Source of the DNA: Rhodobacterales bacterium HKCCE4037
GTDB lineage: Bacteria; Pseudomonadota; Alphaproteobacteria; Rhodobacterales; Rhodobacteraceae
Direction: 5' to 3'
Assembly (NCBI GenBank): GCA_015689645.1
Contig: WVSM01000004.1
Location: 268,562-332,561, forward strand
DNA: 64,000 nt
Part shown: piece after piece, positions 60,264-64,000 of the stretch
Layout of the letters: the number at the start of each line of letters is the position of its first letter
How positions within the stretch are numbered: the stretch's first letter is position 1
The notes under the pieces: generated by a model
Database searches by the model: none
Told to the model about the DNA's origin: nothing
Seen by the model: the letters and a program-made list of their open reading frames with translations, nothing else
Program-made: the position numbers and the translations under genes

Positions 60264-61568
60264 TCAGCTTTCCCGCAACGCGCGCCCGAAATAGGCCGTG
60301 AACGGCTCGACCAGGTAGGACATGGGTGACCGTTCCTCGGTCCGGATGAAGGCCTCGACAGGCATCCCAGGCAAGAGGGCCCTGTCTCCCATCAGCACGG
60401 CCTGATCCTCGGGCAAGGTGATCTCCGCCCGATAGAAGCTGCTGCCGCTGATGTCGTCGACGAAAGCGTCAGCGGAAACCTGGCTGATTACACCCGTAAT
60501 CTCCGGCAAATCGCTCCGGTTGAACGCCGGGAAGACAAGCGTGACGTCCTGCCCCGCGAAGACCTGGTCCACGTCGATTGCAGGCACACGGGCAGAGATC
60601 ACAAGCGGGCGGTCTTCGGGGACGAGGTAGGCAAACGGATCTGCCGGGCGCAACACCGACCCTTCGCCGAATACGGTCAGGCCGTGGATTCGGCCCGCAA
60701 CCGGCGCGCGCAATTCCATGCGATCGATCCGGAATAAAAGGTTGTTTGCCCGCTCGACCAATTCCTGCTCATGGACCCGGATTTCGCGCAATTCGGTGAT
60801 CGCCCGTTCGCGGCGTTCGGTCTGAAGCTGCAAGATGGTGAGTTCGCTTTCGATGATGCGTTCCGCCGCTTCGGCCTGTCCGGCCGCCACTTCACCGGCT
60901 GCCCCCTGCAATTGCACAAGCTCCTGCTGTAGCCTCACCACCGGCTCCCGCGTGCCGGAACCACTGTCGAGCAGGGCCTGCCGTCGCTCCAGCTCCGCTT
61001 CGACAAGCGCAACCTGACCTGCCAAGGCCCTTTGCTGTGCCTCCAGCGCCTGCATTTGCGCGTTGATCTGGGTGATGCGCCCCTGCATCTGCTCCGCTTC
61101 TTGCGCGGCCGTTTCCGCCCGTGCCGCGAACAGGTTTCGCTGGCCCTGCAACAGATCCGCAATCTCCGGTTGCACGTCAGCGAGCGTGACCAGGTCCCGG
61201 CGGAAGATCACGGCGTCACTGCCATCACGCTCCGCTTCCAGCCGCGCGCGGCGCGCCTGAACCTCGGCAAGGTTCGTTTGCACAACCGCCAGTTCGGTTC
61301 GCAATTGCGACGGGTCAAGCCGGACGAGGACCTCGCCGGCGCCGACCGGATCGCCTTCATGGACAAGCAGTTCTGCCACCAACCCACCGTCGGGATGCTG
61401 GATCGCCTGGCGGTTTCGGTCCACTTCGATCTGCCCGGACGCGACGACTGCACCGGACAATGTCGTGGTCATCGCCCAGGTGCCGAAACCTCCGACCAAT
61501 ACCAGCACCGACAGCATTCCGAGCCTTATCGGGCCGGACACCGACCACGCCGTGTCGTCTTCCTTCAT
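60264..61568 (-). CDS. HlyD family type I secretion membrane fusion protein
   Basis: A 434-residue adaptor of the PrtE/PrsE kind. One N-terminal membrane helix (LGMLSVLVLVGGFGTWAMTT) is followed by a biotinyl-lipoyl half-motif (VEVDRNR-type QIEVDRNRQAIQHPDGGLVA), a long coiled coil with many Gln/Glu/Arg (about residues 90-280), the second lipoyl half (LRAPVAGRIHGLTVFGEGSV) and a beta-barrel. It bridges the ABC transporter and an outer-membrane TolC-like channel. The start overlaps the ABC gene by four bases. Confidence 0.92.
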   Translation of the reverse strand: MKEDDTAWSVSGPIRLGMLSVLVLVGGFGTWAMTTTLSGAVVASGQIEVDRNRQAIQHPDGGLVAELLVHEGDPVGAGEVLVRLDPSQLRTELAVVQTNLAEVQARRARLEAERDGSDAVIFRRDLVTLADVQPEIADLLQGQRNLFAARAETAAQEAEQMQGRITQINAQMQALEAQQRALAGQVALVEAELERRQALLDSGSGTREPVVRLQQELVQLQGAAGEVAAGQAEAAERIIESELTILQLQTERRERAITELREIRVHEQELVERANNLLFRIDRMELRAPVAGRIHGLTVFGEGSVLRPADPFAYLVPEDRPLVISARVPAIDVDQVFAGQDVTLVFPAFNRSDLPEITGVISQVSADAFVDDISGSSFYRAEITLPEDQAVLMGDRALLPGMPVEAFIRTEERSPMSYLVEPFTAYFGRALRES

Positions 61569-63364
61569 GACAGCCCCCCTTTCGCGAGGTTGTCCGACAC
61601 AAGCCGCACGTCTCCCGCGTTCTTCAGCACCCGTGGAAGCACCACGTCTCGCGGGCCGAACGCCTGCGCGATACCATTGCGCAGGACCAGTATCTTGTCA
61701 CATTGCTGGATGGCGGCGGGACGATGGGCCATGATGATCACGCCGAGGCCACGCGCTTTCATGCCCTGCACAGCCCGGTTCAGCGCCTCGGAACCGGCGT
61801 GATCGAGGGCCGAGTTCGGCTCATCCAGCACCAGCAGGACCGGGTCTCCGTACAGCGCGCGGGCCAGACCCACACGTTGGACCTGGCCACCGGAAAGGCG
61901 CGGACCGCGCCCGGCCACCTGGGTCTCGTATCCGTCTGGCAAGGCTCGGATCATCGTATCGGCATCTGCGGCAGCCGCGGCGGTCGCAATGGCTTCGGCA
62001 TCGGGGTTCGGATCAAGCCGGGAGATGTTTGCCGCGATCGTTCCGTCGAACAGCACAACGTTCTGTGGCAGGTAACCGATCAGCCTTCCAAGGCGGTCCG
62101 GATCATACTGGTCCAGCGTCGCACGGTCGAGACGCACGGACCCGCCCGATGGCTGCCACAAGCCGGTGATCGCACGGGCAAGGCTGGACTTTCCCGAGCC
62201 GGACGGGCCGATGACACCCACAGCCTCCCCGGGTTCGACCCGGAAGGAAATCCCGCGCAAGGTCGGCGCGCCGGCACCGGGTGGGACAATTGAAAGACCT
62301 GCCACCTCGAGGGCCGCAGCGGGACGCGGCAAGTCCATCCTTGCCATTGGTACCGGCTCGCCGGACAGGAGCCCATGCAACCTGCCCCAGCCACTTGCAG
62401 CTTCGGCGATGATCGACCACTGGCCGATTGCCAGATCAATCGGGGCAAGCGCACGCCCCATCAGGATGGACCCCGTAATCATCGCTCCGGCCCGAAGCTC
62501 CCCCCGCAAGACCAGCAGGGCGGCAAGCCCCAGAATGGCCGATTGCAGGAACAACCGCAGCGTCTTGGACACTGTCGAATAGCCCCCGACCGCGTCAGCT
62601 GCCCGCATGGAGGTATTCAGCGCCCGGCCCCGCTGCGCGTGCCAGCGGGCAAAGGCCGCCTCCTGCATGCCGAGTGAGCGGATGACCTCGGCCTGCGACT
62701 GCATCTCTCCCGCCATCCTGTCGGCAACACGCCCGGTCTCCGCCGCCTGCCCAAGGGGGTGGGCCGTCGCCCGGCGGTTCAGAACAGTCACCACAACCAG
62801 CACCGCAGCGCCTGCCAGCGCCAACCACCCGAGCCACGGATGAAATAGAAAGATCACCACGACGAACAGAGGCGTGAACGGCAGGTCGAACAAGGCCATG
62901 AAGACAGGTGAGGACGCCAGGCGCTGCACGGCGGCCAGATCGGACAATGCCGTCTGCGCCTGTCCTGTCCTTTGCGCCCGTGACAGCGCCGCGCGAAACA
63001 CAAGCGCATCGAACGCCTGCTGCAATTTCGCGCCATACCGCGCCGCCACGCGGGACCGGGCCAGATCGAGCAGCCCCATCATCAGGAACAGGAACCCCAC
63101 AAGGAGGGTCAATGCCAGAAGAGTCTCTTCACTGCCTGAACCAAGCACACGCTCGTAGACCTGCAGCATGTAGAGCGGACCGGTCAGCATCAGCACGTTC
63201 ACGAACAGGCTGAACAGAAGCACCGACCACAAAAGCCAGGCATTGCGACGCCGGAACGCCGCAAGCTCCTCCGAATGCGTCGCGTTGGCTGCAATCAACG
63301 GCACTACCCCAGATCTCGACGGACTGCGCCGCGCCCGCGAGGCGGCAACGACACGAGGTTGCAC
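61565..63364 (-). CDS. Type I secretion ABC transporter, PrtD/PrsD family
   Basis: Up to 599 residues: an N-terminal six-helix membrane domain (MLTGPLYMLQVYERVLGSGS at its start), then a nucleotide-binding domain with Walker A GPSGSGKSSLARAITG, signature LSGGQVQRVGLARAL and Walker B VLLVLDEPNSALD. No C39 peptidase domain is present, so the substrate is a C-terminal-signal type such as RTX adhesins or glycanases. The GTG at 63364 gives the longest frame; a GTG at 63305 with TGGGG upstream is a good alternative. Located beside the glycan operon, like PrsDE in rhizobia. Confidence 0.9.
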   Translation of the reverse strand: MQPRVVAASRARRSPSRSGVVPLIAANATHSEELAAFRRRNAWLLWSVLLFSLFVNVLMLTGPLYMLQVYERVLGSGSEETLLALTLLVGFLFLMMGLLDLARSRVAARYGAKLQQAFDALVFRAALSRAQRTGQAQTALSDLAAVQRLASSPVFMALFDLPFTPLFVVVIFLFHPWLGWLALAGAAVLVVVTVLNRRATAHPLGQAAETGRVADRMAGEMQSQAEVIRSLGMQEAAFARWHAQRGRALNTSMRAADAVGGYSTVSKTLRLFLQSAILGLAALLVLRGELRAGAMITGSILMGRALAPIDLAIGQWSIIAEAASGWGRLHGLLSGEPVPMARMDLPRPAAALEVAGLSIVPPGAGAPTLRGISFRVEPGEAVGVIGPSGSGKSSLARAITGLWQPSGGSVRLDRATLDQYDPDRLGRLIGYLPQNVVLFDGTIAANISRLDPNPDAEAIATAAAAADADTMIRALPDGYETQVAGRGPRLSGGQVQRVGLARALYGDPVLLVLDEPNSALDHAGSEALNRAVQGMKARGLGVIIMAHRPAAIQQCDKILVLRNGIAQAFGPRDVVLPRVLKNAGDVRLVSDNLAKGGLS

Positions 63365-63434
63365 CGCAAATCGCTACGATAGGGTGAACGACACGATTGC
63401 GTCGGACCGGGATTTCAGAAGGGTCCGTTACTTT

Positions 63435-63474
63435 CGGCAGGTCGGCGACAAAGTCCGAAATCCGACCCCTGCCG
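63435..63474. repeat. Imperfect inverted repeat upstream of mobC, candidate oriT stem
   Basis: CGGCAGGTCGG (63435-63445) pairs with CCGACCCCTGCCG (63462-63474) with a 2-base bulge and a 16-base loop. It lies between the divergent T1SS and mob genes. Origins of transfer often carry such a repeat next to mobC and the relaxase gene; no nic sequence can be assigned by eye. Confidence 0.35.
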
Positions 63475-63541
63475 CACGGCCAGACCCAAACAAGATCTCC
63501 AGAACGAAGCTTGGTCAGGGTACAATCAGTGTTGGAAGGGA

Positions 63542-63649
63542 ATGGCGCACCTTGACGAAGAAACGTCAAACGCGCTGTTCAATACGCTCGCAGACTGGAA
63601 CACCACTCTAAAGAAAGAAGGATTTCGGCCGCCACGGCCTAAGCCGTGA
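63542..63649 (+). CDS. 35-residue ORF coupled to mobC
   Basis: MAHLDEETSNALFNTLADWN begins a 35-codon frame that ends in a TGA overlapping the GTG of mobC (GTGA), with GGAAGGG just upstream of the ATG. Small size, coupling and a purine-rich start site support translation. The composition (acidic first half, PRPKP tail) gives no function. It may be a leader peptide for mobC. Confidence 0.4.
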   Translation: MAHLDEETSNALFNTLADWNTTLKKEGFRPPRPKP

Positions 63650-64000
63650 CGGGCGGAAAACGCCCTGCAAAGCGGCCGCCGCCGTTTTCGCTTCGTCTCA
63701 GCTTCGAGGAGCGGGCGAAGCTGGAGAGCCGTGCGGGTGCATTGCCGCTGGCCTCATACATCAAGTCGGTCGTCCTCGATGAAGAGGCGCCGACCTACCG
63801 ACTACGACGGAAGCCTGCTGAGGCTGACCAGAAGCTGTTGGCCGAGGTTCTGGCCTGCCTTGGGTCAACACGTCTTGCGAACAATCTGAACCAACTCGCC
63901 AAAGCAGCCAACACCGGGGCGCTCTATTGCGACGCGGAAACAAAGTCGGAACTGAACCGCGCCTGCGATGATGTGCGGGCGATGCGCCTCCTGCTGATGG
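63646..64000 (+). CDS. mobC: MobC-like plasmid mobilization relaxosome protein (partial)
   Basis: The first 118 codons of a MobC-type protein, cut by the window end. The visible sequence has the family pattern: a basic proline-rich N-terminus, a ribbon-helix-helix-like part (SLRLSFEERAKLESRAGALP, LASYIKSVVL) and the MobC helix LGSTRLANNLNQLAKAANTG followed by ELNRACDDVRAMRLLLM. MobC helps the relaxase nick at oriT. A relaxase (mobA/virD2-like) gene should follow beyond 64000. It starts with GTG coupled to the upstream small frame. Confidence 0.8.
   Translation, partial: MTGGKRPAKRPPPFSLRLSFEERAKLESRAGALPLASYIKSVVLDEEAPTYRLRRKPAEADQKLLAEVLACLGSTRLANNLNQLAKAANTGALYCDAETKSELNRACDDVRAMRLLLM

Noticed and set aside
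63243..63611. A 122-codon plus-strand frame over the start of the ABC transporter gene and the mobC upstream region
   Set aside because: Runs antisense to the transporter N-terminus and through the inverted repeat; no domain. The short coupled frame at 63542 is better supported.

Overview
This 64 kb window comes from a GC-rich alphaproteobacterium, most probably a marine-type Rhodobacterales (Roseobacter-group) member. That is inferred from the high GC content, TRAP transporters, a compact Tad pilus locus, and box plus paa aromatic catabolism in tightly overlapping operons. I recognise no rRNA, tRNA, CRISPR array or intact insertion sequence. The last ~460 bases carry a MobC-type mobilization gene, so the right edge may enter a mobilizable element or plasmid-type region.

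Layout. (1) 1-5.1 kb: a DUF58/MoxR pair (left member cut by the window edge), a DUF1285 protein, a VOC-fold protein next to a YafY/WYL regulator with a perfect palindrome between them, and a cytochrome P450. (2) 5.2-13.8 kb: a reduced Tad/Flp pilus locus: prepilin peptidase (divergent), Flp pilin, CpaE, CpaF/TadA, TadB, TadC, TadE- and TadG-like pseudopilins, then a membrane-anchored LuxR-type regulator. No secretin, CpaB or CpaD lies in the window. (3) 14.0-31.9 kb: about 18 kb all on the minus strand. In transcription order it encodes a TRAP transporter (dctP-dctQ-dctM), SDR, enoyl-CoA hydratase, MarR regulator, feruloyl-CoA-synthase-like ligase, thiolase, benzoate-CoA ligase, alpha/beta hydrolase, boxC, boxB, a flavodoxin, a thioesterase, boxR and a FadB-like protein. 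Read together, this looks like uptake, CoA activation and beta-oxidative side-chain shortening of phenylpropenoid-type acids to benzoyl-CoA, followed by the aerobic box pathway. BoxA and BoxD are absent from the window, and a flavodoxin lies just after boxB. (4) 32.1-43.8 kb: the phenylacetate (paa) regulon: paaX, paaZ, paaI, paaK, paaABCDE, an MFS transporter and a PaaJ/PcaF-type thiolase. Three paa promoters share a bipartite motif, CGTTRC-N26-GTAAC, with exactly conserved spacing. (5) 43.9-59.9 kb: a capsule/exopolysaccharide operon on the minus strand (wecB, wecC, a small ORF, wzy, wzx, two glycosyltransferases, two acyltransferases, an oxidoreductase fusion, heparinase-fold protein, undecaprenyl-phosphate sugar transferase, DegT aminotransferase, manC), with a low-GC island at wzy. 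(6) 60.3-63.4 kb: a type I secretion adaptor and ABC transporter of the PrtD/PrsD type. (7) 63.4-64.0 kb: an inverted repeat, a 35-codon ORF and mobC.

Regulation visible in the DNA: TTAT-N5-ATAA operator-like sites before the SDR gene, dctP and boxC suggest one repressor (perhaps the MarR protein inside the cluster) coordinates import, side-chain oxidation and ring attack. TGCA boxes upstream of boxC fit a BoxR operator. Several intergenic spaces hold palindromes (five in a row between paaA and paaB; an 18-bp inverted repeat between boxC and boxB) that look like repetitive extragenic elements or RNA stem-loops. All functional calls come from reading the sequence without database searches.
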